From Linnemannia schmuckeri (lineage: Eukaryota; Mortierellomycota; Mortierellomycetes; Mortierellales; Mortierellaceae), in contig JANATG010000002.1 in NCBI GenBank assembly GCA_029449235.1, positions 1,054,001 to 1,118,000 on the forward strand: a DNA stretch of 64,000 nucleotides, read 5' to 3'. Under the pieces are notes generated by a model, which was not told where the DNA came from, did not search any database, and saw only the letters and a list, made by a program, of their open reading frames with translations. Shown here one piece after another: positions 1 through 9,841 of the stretch (position 1 is its first letter; the number at the start of each line of letters is the position of its first letter). Made by a program: the position numbers and the translations under genes.

Positions 1-216
1 TGGGCCAACATAAAATACATCATGAATGCAAACCATCGACCATAACGCACTTGACGGTTTCTTTTTTGTACCATTAAAAATGATATCGGCTCTTGCTTTT
101 GTTCGATGGGGTTCAACAAGCGCATCCAATGGAATGGCTTGGATGTCATTCTTACTTCCGATATCGCGCGAAAAGCTAGGCGCTCCTCTCGTACTCTTTC
201 CTGCTTCATCCATCGG

Positions 217-258
<42 letters not shown>

Positions 259-537
259 ATTCATGGAGTACAATTTGATGCAGGTTTTTAGCCAGAAGCG
301 TGGGTTTGTCATGGAACGTGTCAAAAAGGTCTTCAGGGGCTGGAACGGGCGCCAGACAGGTCTGAACAACAGCACCAACTGGAGCACTAAGAACGGAAAG
401 AAGAAAGCAGAAGAAGTGAGCCCGACCAGGCGTTGTTGCTTTGCGAGAATAAAATCCAAAGTCAGAAAGGTTTTATTTCGCAGGAAAACAGGGACAGCGA
501 ACGAGCATTTTCACGCGTCCGTGGCCGGTGCTTTCAT
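1..537 (-). CDS. Partial unrecognised gene running off the left edge
   Basis: A spliced minus-strand model stays in frame: exon 1 at 515-537 (starts MKAPATDA), exon 2 at 272-386, exon 3 at 1-200, leaving the window still open. Splice sites read GTGAAA...TTCTTAG and GTACTC...AAGCAG. The second intron holds a 39-nt T run (sense strand) just before the acceptor, like an exaggerated polypyrimidine tract; the acceptor is a tandem AAG/CAG, so exon 3 may start at 203 or 200. The last exon is rich in Arg, Phe, Met and Trp (for example the motif RYGRWFAFMMYF). I recognise no family. The first donor is weak, so the N-terminus is the least certain part. The plus-strand frame through the A run is a shadow. 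Confidence 0.42.
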
Positions 538-1716
538 TGGTCAACAAAATTCACATAAAGCGCCCAGTTAACCGTTCTGTTGTTGTTTTCTTTTCTTTGC
601 TCTCATTTTCAACTGTTGGAGTGATGAATATGTAAGGTAGACCTTCGTTACTCTTTTTGACCCTGCCTTTGCTGCAGGTTGTTGTTCTCTTCCTCGGGAG
701 GAAGGGAATGTGGTTGTGGTCAAGGATGGATGGCGAAGGGAAACAGAGCCTTTTGTTTGCTGTTTCTTGATGTTTTTATATTCATTTGCTCACTAACTTA
801 TTATCCCCTGTCTGTGATTTCGATTATTTTCTTCTTGCGATCGTATTTTTTTTAGTCTTTTTGATGCCTCAGAAAAAAAACATTAAGCTAATTACCCTGG
901 AGTTGTTCAACTCACCTCCATCAAGGAAACGTGGGTTCAGGAAAGAACCTCTAATGGCCTGAATCCAAGGAATAATAAGCGGGGGAGTGGGGGGGGTTTT
1001 ATGAACGATGACGACAGACATGCCTCGTTGTATCCATTATTATTGTTGCTTGTCCATGCTGTTCTTCCTCATCGCCGACCTCTCACCTTCTCGACTTCCT
1101 GTTTACGAGAGATTTTGGGCAAACGGTTTCTTCCCTGTCTTCTCCGTCGCTAATTGACACCCCATTGGCTAGCGTATCATCCGATCATGCATATTATGTT
1201 GAACACAGGATGGGGAGTGGGATGGGATGAGAAAAGAGAAAAACAACGATTACAACAAACGAGCAAAAAAAAAAAACGAGAGCGTTTGTATTTTTCCTTC
1301 TTTCCATCCCTTGCACCTTTGTGGCATAAGCAAGAAGGAGAGGCCAGAGGTACCAGCACCCAGTACCAAGTGCAACAACGTGCTTAAAGGGATGGCCTAG
1401 TTCTTTGGTCCCTTGATACCCTATTGTACCTATTTCCCAAGAAGAAGGCTCTCATTAGCAAATCACAAACCTACCCTTCTTTTCTCAATTTTCGATTCAC
1501 TCCTGCGTGCGTCCCTCAGTTTTCACCAGCGGCAACCCCTTCCTCTCCTTTCCCATCCCACTTTGTCCTCCTGCAGGTGTATGTATAAAAGAATGTATCC
1601 CCGTCACTTTTTTACATTTTTTTTTCCTTTGTCTTATTTTTTAGTCCTACCCCTCCCTCCTTCTTCCTTCCTTCGCTCTCCCCTATCCTTCCTCCTACCC
1701 CATCCAGCCACCAACA
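538..1716. other. Divergent spacer
   Basis: This 1.2-kb stretch lies between the start of the left-edge minus gene and the start of the phosphoesterase gene. It becomes CT-rich on the plus strand over its last 250 bases, the usual look of a leader in this window. No coding frame, RNA gene or element was recognised. Confidence 0.6.
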
Positions 1717-4422
1717 ATGCGTTTTTTGGCACTGCTGCCTTTGTTAGCCGTGGCCGTTGCAGCCCACGGTCATGGTCACGATGATGATTCGCACATCGAG
1801 AAGCGTTCCCAACCTGGCGCCCCTCAGCCCAACCCTGTTGATCTTAGCCCCTTGACTTGGGGAGATGTCAACATTATCCACACCACCGGTATGTCATTTG
1901 CGCGTTCTTTCATTTTCAAGATACGTTTCAGTTGTTCGTTCGTACTTCTAACCATCCTTTGGTTCATTTTTCTTGTGTTTTCTTTAATGATAGACACCCA
2001 TGGATGGTTGTCTGGGTAAGTTAATCTTCCCAACACGCATACCAGCAATTGACACTGAACAGTTCTCTTATTGCTTCGCCTTGATACTTCCATCAACATT
2101 ACATCCATCCCACACACATCCGACGCCTCCTTTCTCTCCTAACATTTTCCGTCATGCTGCACTATATTTTTTTCCTCGAATAGACACACGAAGGAGGCGT
2201 CGTACTCAGCCGACTTTGGCGACTTCTCGTCGTTTTTGTATCACATGCGCCAGCAAGCCGTCCACCGCCGCAAGGATCTCCTTGTCGTTGACTCTGGAGA
2301 TCTGCACGACGGCAACGGTCTTGGAGATGCCTCTCCTGTCAATGGACAGTACACTCGTCCCATCTACCAGAAGGTACATACAACAACAACGTCATACATA
2401 CCCCACTTTCACACCCTTTACCCTGGCAAGAGGCGAGGGACCTTGCATGGGTACTCTTGCTCTTTGCCTCTGCATGCATGCGCGCCTGTACTCTTTTTTT
2501 TTCGTGCTCCACTTTTTAGCATTTTCCTTTGGCTCATTTTCTCAAAACCTTTTTACGTTTTGCCCTTCTCGATTCTCTAGATCAACTGTAAGCGAGCATA
2601 ACAACAAGCACGAGCATACATGGACATATGAATGAGTGATTCAAAGACTGGGCGTGGAAAGGGAGCCATGGACAATCATTACTGTCGCTGATCATCTACC
2701 CTCTGCCCTTTCTCTCTCCTTCTTGGAACATGTATAATAGACGATGCTTTGGCTATCGGAAACCATGAGCTTTATGTCAACGACGTTGCTGAGAACACCT
2801 ACCGCCAATTTGCTCCTGGCTGGGGCAAGCGTTACTTGGTATGTATTCTTCTCACATATTTCTTTATGTTTTGTTTTATTTTTATGCCGCCGTTTTTCTG
2901 TTTTTGTGCTACATGGACACGGGTACGACGCTAACTCTGTGCATTCCATTCTTTATTTCCTTTCCGCCGCCGTGTAGACCTCTAACGTTTTCATCAAGGA
3001 TAGCTTGACCAACAAGACCGTCCCCATCGGAAACTTGTATAACAAGTTCCGCCTGAAGTTCGGAAGTACGTCTCTCCCTTCTCTCTTTCCTTTTCATACA
3101 CACATGCATGCCTGCCTTCGGTGTTTTTGATTTGTTACCCGTTTACCCACTGAGAATAACGTACCGACAAAGAATACCATTGCCTAACCCCGCATTCTCT
3201 TTTTCCTCTCTTTCAATTCCAACTTAAACCTCAAACTATATTAGCTCGTGTGATGAGTTATGGATTCTTGTACAACTTCAAGGGCGCTGCCAACAACACC
3301 GTCGTCGAACCCTCCAACTTCACGGTCACTTTGCCTTGGTTCCAGAAATCCCTCAAGGAGGATGTCGACATGTATCTAATCGTCGGACATGTCCCTATCC
3401 GTTGGGCCGAAGCCACCGCCGTCGTCCAGGCCATCCGTGCCGCTCACCCATCCAAGCCCATTGTTGTTCTTGGAGGACATTTGCACGTTCGTGATTTCAA
3501 GGTCTATGATAACCGTGCTTTTGGTCTTTCCAGCGGTCGGTTTATGGAGACTTTGGGTTGGTTGTCGGTTGATGGAATCCGCGACCGTGCCTGCAGGGTT
3601 GAGGCCAACTGTGTTGGCAAGAACTTGACCGTCACCCGTCGCTACCTCGACACCAACGTCTACACCTACAAGAAGCACTCCCTCGCCCACCCTAAGCAGA
3701 AGTTTGATACCTGGAAGGGCCGTAGCATTACCAGGGAGATCTTCAAGTTGCGCAAGACCTTGAACCTGTCCAATACCATCGGATGTGCTCCCCAAGACTA
3801 CTACCTTGCCCGCTACCCTTACACCGACGCCCGGTCGCTGTTGAACCTGGTCGCCAATGAGGTTCTCCCTACCGCTGTCGTTAACGCTTCGCGTCCTTAC
3901 CCTGGAGTTGTCATTATCAACTCTGGTTCTCAGCGCTTCGATCTCTTCAAGGGTCCTTTTACTCTCGACGACACCTACATCGTCTCACCCTTCCACAACG
4001 ACTTCGTTTACGCCACCGTCCCCTACAGCATCGCATCCAAGATGCTCACCGCCCTCAACGGCGCCCCCTTCCAGAAGCGCGGTGACGATACCCCTCTCCC
4101 CGCCTACGCCAGCAACGCAACCCTGACTCCCGGATATGTGACCAAGGACGATTACGGTTACGGCGGAGATGACTGGGCCCATTCTTCCATCCCTTACGTC
4201 CCCTCCCCCAACTATATCTCGTCCCCCTTGCCCACGGGATTGAAAGATACAGATCTGGTTGATGTCGTTTGGCTGTCGTACTTTACCAACTTAGTCCACC
4301 CTATCTTGAAGAAGTTGGATCCCGTTAACTCTTATACAACGGGTATTTATAGAAGTGATGTGGATACCAACTCGATGCTGTTGAAGTTCGTCAAAGCTAA
4401 GTGGACCAACACTTCTTGCTAA
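1717..4422 (+). CDS. Secreted metallophosphoesterase, 5'-nucleotidase type
   Basis: Seven exons: 1717-1888, 1994-2015, 2184-2373, 2581-2587, 2741-2838, 2978-3065 and 3245-4422, giving 584 residues in one frame. The N-terminus is a signal peptide (MRFLALLPLLAVAVAA) followed by a His/Asp-rich stretch and a Lys-Arg pair that could be a Kex2-type cleavage site. Metallophosphatase motifs appear in order: DTHG near 58-61, SGDLHDGN, GNHE near 137-140, GH at 240-241 and GGHLH near 269-273. Several N-glycosylation sequons follow. The layout and length fit the fungal family of yeast YHR202W, predicted phosphoesterases related to 5'-nucleotidases; the substrate is unknown. Exon 4 is only 7 nt and exon 2 is 22 nt, yet both are needed to rebuild DTHGWLSGH and INYDALAIGNHE. 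The gene looks intact. Confidence 0.9.
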
Positions 4423-4537
4423 GAGGGAGAGGAAGGAGAGAATAGCATTTGCATACCCCCTATACCAATCCAACCCAAACCCCCACCCATTATTAGCATC
4501 GAACGTACTGTGAACTAGAGCAGCGTTCCGCGTTCAA

Positions 4538-4543
4538 AATAAA
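4538..4543 (+). terminator. Poly(A) signal AATAAA of the phosphoesterase gene
   Basis: A canonical AATAAA lies about 115 nt after the stop codon, followed by A-rich sequence. The position suits cleavage and polyadenylation; the cleavage point is not known. Confidence 0.4.
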
Positions 4544-5148
4544 AAACAATCGTGTAAAAACAACTTAACGAACAACGGCGATATTGGTATCTCTTTCTTT
4601 CTTTTTTTCCTCTCGACGAACCGCGGCAGTTGCCGCTTAAAAAAAATTGAAACTCCTTTAGTTCAACTTCAACGACATTCTGTCAGTCAAATAAAGATAC
4701 ATACATATCTGACCCTTCGTACTTCCTCGCGCCGCCGCTATTCTCTTTCTCAGGCATTGGTCCTTTTTTCTCTTAATTCTAATCTATTTGACAACCCCGG
4801 TTGTTCGTTTTATTAGACAATCCGCTGGCTTCCCGTACTCAGTCCATGTAAAACGACTCCAGTCTTTTCTTTATGTGAAACTTCTCATCCGGTTGACTTA
4901 GCTTTTTGTTAACTTGAGCCCATCTAAAAAACAGCTCCGACCTTTAAAGGCTAACTGCTTGACATTTCCTTATGATATTCCCTTCCTCTTAGTGAAGATT
5001 TTCTGTTACCCCTCTTTATGTCAAGCTTACATGGACTTAGTAGAGAAGCGTCAGCGGGTTGTCAGATAAAACGAACAATCCGCCAAAAAAAAAAAAAAAA
5101 TCCATTGCCTCGGTTCGAGGACAAAAAATACACCGCCGCATTCTCGAG
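4544..5148. other. Spacer with short A tract
   Basis: No gene was recognised. A 16-nt A run at 5085-5100 follows a stretch (about 5060-5084) reading gtcagataaaacgaac, loosely like the 3' end of the retroelements to the right (gtcagagaaataaaattg). It may be the tail of an old retroelement on the other side of the tRNA, but the similarity is too short to rely on. Confidence 0.35.
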
Positions 5149-5220
5149 TTCCCAATCCGGGGTTCGAACCCGGGCCGCCTCGGTGAAAGCGAGGAATCCT
5201 GACCACTGGACCAATTAGGA
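5149..5220 (-). tRNA. tRNA-Glu (TTC anticodon)
   Basis: The 72-nt minus-strand sequence folds as a cloverleaf. The acceptor stem TCCTAAT/ATTGGGA has one G-U pair and discriminator A. The anticodon stem is CCTCG/CGAGG around loop CTTTCAC, so the anticodon is TTC and the tRNA decodes GAA/GAG. The T arm CCGGG-TTCGAAC-CCCGG is perfect and contains the B box. No intron is present. Six consecutive T residues on the minus strand downstream (plus 5123-5128) can serve as a Pol III terminator. A retroelement pile-up begins about 80 bp upstream of this gene. Confidence 0.95.
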
Positions 5221-5301
5221 AGATTTTGTAGATTTCTGTCAAATTCTAAAGTACTTACTTAAAGACAAAATTTACGTCATGCAACCATGTAATCTTACCA
5301 G

Positions 5302-6064
5302 AAAGGCAAAAATGGCTCGGAAGCCTATGAGCTTGCAGACCAGGCGGCAAAGGAGGCTGCACAGAGTCGAGCCGTGCACAGCGGTAGTCCTGCTCCCGAT
5401 CGTGATGAAAACCCCAAGTGGTACGTTTCGGACCTTCTTCGCGGAATCACCCCCAAGAGCATGTTGACTGAGTGGTCCTCGGCCTTCAAGACCCCACAGT
5501 CCATTGCCAAGACGGTCCTTCACAAGTTTATTGGCTACCTGGAGACGCAGGCCTCAGAACTGATCTGGAAACCACGATGCTCCATGACGATCGCGTGGGA
5601 GCAGATGCAAGGTATCACTGCCAAGGACAAAACATCCAAATACACCGGCGCCCGAGGTGACTGGAGTCGAGGATACGGTTACATCACGCATGATGGGTTC
5701 TGCCCGTGTGGCGCTTCGCTAGCCATACATAAGGATCGAACCTGCCCTGGAGCGACCAAGGAACCACGCACAGCTGATGAGCGGCTGTTGGATAGTCTGT
5801 TGGGAAGGAGGAAATTGTCATTGATGGAGAGGATGGGAAGAATCCCCTTCATTCGTATCTAGTTTTATTTTGTCTTCCGTTTTTGCTGTGAAGAGCAGCG
5901 ACAATTGTTGCGCAGAGCCAGGCTTCGGGTCGGACTGTGACTGGCGGATGGTGTACTGAAGAATTTGGTCTGTAGTCCCCTTTACTTCCAAATGCCTCCT
6001 TTGTACTGTTTGTCAGAGAAATAAAATTGTGTACCAAAAAAAAAAAAAAAAAAAAAAAAAAAAA
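5302..6064 (+). mobile_element. Non-LTR retrotransposon fragment, copy A (5'-truncated, internally deleted)
   Basis: The 3' part of a LINE-type element. An open frame to the stop at 5860-5862 begins with the end of an RNase H domain (KGKNGSEAYELADQAAK, matching GNELADQAAK in copy C) and joins directly to the C-terminal tail domain (DLLRGITPKSML ... MERMGRIPFIRI). Compared with copy C, 627 bp (8181-8807) are missing, exactly 209 codons, so the frame survives. The deleted part includes the Cys-Cys-His-Cys motif present in copies B and C. A 3' UTR with AATAAA and a 29-nt A tail (6036-6064) follows. The 5' boundary is approximate. No reverse transcriptase domain is present, so the copy is dead on its own. 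Confidence 0.85.
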
Positions 6065-6231
6065 GCGACAATTGTTGCGCAGAACCAGGCTCCGGGTCGG
6101 GCTGTGACTGGCGGATGGTGTAGTGAAGAGTTTGGTCTGTAGTCCCCTTTACTTCCAAATGCCTCCTTTGTACTGTTTGTCAGAGAAATAAAATTGTGTA
6201 CCAAAAAAAAAAAAAAAAAAAAAAAAAAAAA
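6065..6231 (+). mobile_element. 3'-UTR-only retroelement unit 1
   Basis: A 138-bp piece of the LINE 3' UTR starting at gcgacaattg and ending in AATAAA plus a 29-nt A tail (6203-6231). It sits directly on the A tail of copy A with no DNA in between. It carries variants (ccgggtcgggctg, gtagtgaagagtttgg) not found in the UTRs of copies A and C but shared with the other two units, so it belongs to a separate sublineage. Confidence 0.85.
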
Positions 6232-6388
6232 GCGACAATTGTTGCGCAGAACCAGGCTCCGGGTCGGGCTGTGACTGGCGGATGGTGTAGTGAAGAGTTT
6301 GGTCTGTAGTCCCCTTTACTTCCAAATGCCTCCTTTGTACTGTTTGTCAGAGAAATAAAATTGTGTACAAAAAAAAAAAAAAAAAAAA
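6232..6388 (+). mobile_element. 3'-UTR-only retroelement unit 2
   Basis: Nearly identical to the preceding unit: same 5' breakpoint gcgacaattg, 137 bp, one C shorter before the tail, and a 20-nt A tail (6369-6388). It abuts unit 1 directly. Confidence 0.85.
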
Positions 6389-7075
6389 GGCTGCACAGAG
6401 CGACACAGTACCCGTAGTGGTGGATCTGGCGCAACAGACGGACATTAGGAACTTTGCATATTGTTACGGTGGGCTTGTGGAGATTGATCTTCGGCAGCTG
6501 CTCAAACAACAAACAACAATTCGGCACCATCAGGCCTGGACAGCACAGAGGCGAGTCAAGAGGGCGATCCCAGACATCGAGGACGTGGAGTGGCGATCGA
6601 CCCTGGCCCATGTTCATGATAGGCGAGCCGTCTTTACATTCTACAGCAACAGCAAGGACTCTCACCAACGTATACATCATATCAAGAAGCTGCATGGCAT
6701 GTTGCCCACTTTGAACTCTATGCAAGCGCGCAAACCGGACCTTTATTCGACCTGCCTGTGCCGACGATGCGAGCTTGTGGAGGAGGACAACAAACATGTC
6801 TGGAATTGTCCCCTTGCTGCAGAAACCACCACTACGATCTGGAAGGAGGCCATGGATAGGATTGATGGGTGGGGTGTACAGGCAACAAACAGCTACAACG
6901 CCGCCAGGAAGCGTGAATATGATCGTGCGATTGCCCATGGACGCCAGATGCCAAGGCCGGTCCCCATACACTGGCAGTCGCCCTCGGATGCGGAACATGT
7001 TCAAGGATTCTCTTCTATCGGTGGAGCTCGAGCCGTGCACAGCGGTAGTCCTGCTCCCGATCGTGATGAGAACCC

Positions 7076-7080
7076 CAAGT
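7076..7080. repeat. Target-site duplication, left copy (CAAGT)
   Basis: The 5-bp sequence CAAGT directly left of the solo LTR is repeated at 7342-7346 on its right. In copy C the uninterrupted site reads CCCAAGTGG. Confidence 0.8.
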
Positions 7081-7341
7081 TGTAATAGGAGCAGAGCAAG
7101 GGACAAGAGGCAAGGGTAATAACAAGGGAAAGAGACAAGGGGATGTAGGGACAAGAGGAAAGGGCAAGAAGGAATGAGGTTTATTGTACAGAAGGGAAAG
7201 GGTATTTATATGTCTATGGGGAATGAGGGCGAAGCAATACTAAGCAGGGGTAATATGTGTAAGACAGACACACAAGATATTAATAAGGTAATTAAGGAAC
7301 AAGGCTGCCAAAAGCAGGAGGCAATCTACGATCCTGTTACA
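7081..7341. mobile_element. Solo LTR nested in LINE copy B
   Basis: The insert starts TGTAATAGGA and ends TCCTGTTACA: TG...CA termini forming a 10-bp inverted repeat with one mismatch. A 5-bp direct repeat CAAGT flanks it (7076-7080 and 7342-7346), the expected target-site duplication of an LTR-element integrase. It is 261 bp with no coding capacity and contains a TATA-like tatttatat near 7205. One LTR with an intact duplication is best explained by recombination between the two LTRs of a former full element. Superfamily cannot be told from the LTR alone. Confidence 0.85.
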
Positions 7342-7346
7342 CAAGT
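7342..7346. repeat. Target-site duplication, right copy (CAAGT)
   Basis: Right-hand partner of the duplication at 7076-7080. Together they mark the integration event of the LTR element. Confidence 0.8.
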
Positions 7347-7985
7347 GGAGTGTCTCGGACCTCCTTCGCGGTATCACCCCCAAGAGTATGTTAACTAAAT
7401 GGTCCGCGGTTTTCCGAACCCCACAGTCCATCGCCAAGACAGTTTTGCATAGGTTTGTTGGCTACCTGGAGGCGCAGGCTTCGGAGTTGATATGGAAGCC
7501 TCGGTGCTCCGCGACGATCGCGTGGGAGCAGACACAAGGCATCTCCGTCAAGAACAAGACCTCCAAGTACACAGGTCCCCGAGGTGACTGGAGTCAGGGA
7601 TACGGCTACATCACCCAAGATGGTTTTTGCCCATGTGGCGCTTCGCTAGCCACACATGAGAATGGGCGCTGCCCTGGAGCGTCCATGGATCCACGCGCGG
7701 CCGATGAGCGGTTGCTGGATAGTTTGTTGGGAAGGAGGAGATTGTCATTAATGGAGAGGATGGGAAGAATTCCTTTTCTTCGTGTTTAGTTTTATTTTCT
7801 TCTATTGAAGCTGTGAGGAGCAGCGGCAATTGTTGCGCAGAGCCAGGTTGTGGACCGGACTGCGACTGGTGGATGGCTCTTGGAAGAGTTTGGTATGTAG
7901 CTCCTTTCACTATCGAATGGCTTTCTTGGGCTTTTCACTGGAGAAATAAAATTGCGTACGAAAAAAAAAAAAAAAAAAAAAAAAA

Positions 7986-9501
7986 GCTCGGAAGCCTGAT
8001 TTGGGCGGGCATGCCTTACCGAGGAAACGATTCAGGAGCACTTATGCCGGTATCTGGGCAGTATTATGGCAGGTTGTGGAATCTCGGCCAGGCGAAGTCG
8101 AAGTGGTATGGATCAAGGGACGCAACAACATTCAAGGAAATGAGCTAGCGGATCAGGCGGCAAAGGCGGCAGCACAGAGTGTTACGGTGCCTTTGGTGGT
8201 GGATCTCACTCAGCAGACGGACATTACGAGCTTTGCACATTGCAATGGCGGGCTTGTTGAAATCGATCTACGACAGCTCCTTAAACAACAATCGACAATC
8301 CGCCATCATCAAGCCTGGATATCACAAAGACGGGTCAAGAGGGCGATCTCGGACATTGACGATGTGGAATGGAGTTCGACCTTGGCCCATGTCCATGACA
8401 GACGCGCCGTCTTCACCTTCTACAGCAACAGCAAGGACTCCCACCAACGAACACATCATATCAAGAAGCTGCATGGAATGTTGCCAACATTGAACTCCAT
8501 GCAGGCTCGGAAGCCTGATTTGTACTCAACCTGCCTGTGTCGACAATGTGAGCAGAAGGAGAAGGACAATGAGCACGTCTGGAGATGCCCCTCTACTGTT
8601 GAGACAACCACTGCGATATGGAAGGAGGCCATGGGCAAGATTGATGAATGGGGCGTTCAGGCAACAGATAGTTACAATGCCGCCAGGAAGCGTGAACACA
8701 AGCGAGCAACTGACAATGGTCGTCAAGCACCACGGCCAGTACCCATATACTGGCAGTTCCCCTCGGATGCGGATCATGTTCGGGGATTCTCTTCTATCGG
8801 TGGAGCTCGAGCCGTGCACAGCGGTAGTCCTGCTCCCGATCGTGATGAAAACCCCAAGTGGCACGTTTCGGACCTTCTTCGCGGAATCACTCCCAAGAGC
8901 ATGTTGACTGAGTGGTCCTCGGCCTTCAAGACCCCACAGTCCATTGCCAAGACGGTCCTTCACAAGTTTATTGGCTACCTGGAGACGCAGGCCTCAGAAC
9001 TAATCTGGAAACCCCGATGCTCCACGAGATCGCATGGGAGCAGACGCAAGGCATCACTGCCAAGGACAAAACATCCAAATACACCGGCGCCCGAGGTGAC
9101 TGGAGTCGAGGATATGGTTACATCATGCGTGATGGGTTCTGCCCGTGTGGCGCTTCGCTAGCCACACATAAGGATCGAACCTGCCCTGGAGCGACCAAGG
9201 AACCATGCACAGCTGATGAGCGGCTGTTGGATAGTCTGTTGGGAAAGAGGAAGTTGTCACTGATGGAGAGGATGGGAAGAATCCCCTTCATTCGTATCTA
9301 GTTTTATTTTTTCTTCCGTTTTTGCTGTGAAGAGCAGCGACAATTGTTGCGCAGAGCCAGGCTTCGGGTCGGACTGTGACTGGCGGATGGTGTACTGAAG
9401 AATTTGGTCTGTAGTCCCCTTTACTTCCAAATGCCTCCTTTGTACTGTTTGTCAGAGAAATAAAATTGTGTACCAAAAAAAAAAAAAAAAAAAAAAAAAA
9501 A
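7986..9501 (+). mobile_element. Non-LTR retrotransposon fragment, copy C (longest, frameshifted)
   Basis: The longest fragment. It encodes the C-terminal part of an RNase H domain (STYAGIWAVLWQ, then WIKGRNNIQGNELADQAAK), a central region with CLCRQCEQKEKDNEHVWRC (C-x2-C-x8-H-x3-C), and the tail domain with a second Cys/His cluster (FCPCGASLATHKDRTC). A 1-nt deletion near 9028 relative to copy A shifts the frame; the end of the protein lies in another frame, stopping at about 9301. The first 18 nt (7986-8003) repeat an internal piece of the same copy (8505-8522). A 27-nt A tail (9475-9501) ends it. Reverse transcriptase and endonuclease are absent. Confidence 0.85.
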
Positions 9502-9655
9502 GCGACAATTGTTGCGCAGAACCAGGCTCCGGGTCGGGCTGTGACTGGCGGATGGTGTAGTGAAGAGTTTGGTCTGTAGTCCCCTTTGCTTTCAAATGCC
9601 TCCTTTGTACTGTTTGTCAGAGAAATAAAATTGTGTACCAAAAAAAAAAAAAAAA
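9502..9655 (+). mobile_element. 3'-UTR-only retroelement unit 3
   Basis: Third 138-bp unit, with the same 5' breakpoint gcgacaattg and the same sublineage variants as the units at 6065 and 6232. It sits directly on the tail of copy C and ends in a 16-nt A run (9640-9655). Unique sequence (ctggcgcagg) follows and ends the pile-up. Confidence 0.85.
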
Positions 9656-9841
9656 CTGGCGCAGGATAGAACCAACTCGGTTGCTGCATACTTTCCAACT
9701 CCTTCATTAACCTGCTATGCTCACGATCTTCAGCTCCATGATGCCCACTGTTATTGGGTTTATTTTGTCTGTTCTAGTTATCTGTGTAAGAAAAAGTGAT
9801 TGCACAGAAAGAAAAAAAGTGTAAACGATAAAAAACGACGT

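Larger units (their letters stand above)
6389..7985 (+). mobile_element. Non-LTR retrotransposon fragment, copy B (interrupted by a solo LTR)
   Basis: This 5'-truncated LINE copy begins just after the RNase H motif, at AAQSDTVPVVVDL. It keeps the downstream region with a Cys-Cys-His-Cys motif (CRRCELVEEDNKHVWNC) and the tail domain ending MERMGRIPFLRV at about 7789. A 261-bp solo LTR at 7081-7341 splits the frame after DRDENPK; on the far side the frame resumes at SDLLRGITPKSML with no other break, so the copy was open when the LTR arrived. The 3' UTR is the most diverged of the three larger copies, and a 25-nt A tail (7961-7985) ends it. Confidence 0.85.

Noticed and set aside
26..571. Plus-strand 181-codon frame across the A39 run
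   Set aside because: It reads the A run as poly-Lys. The minus strand gives a better spliced model with natural composition.
258..571. Retrogene tail at the left edge (A run as poly(A) tail)
   Set aside because: A spliced minus-strand gene crosses the run, which is better explained as an intron T tract.
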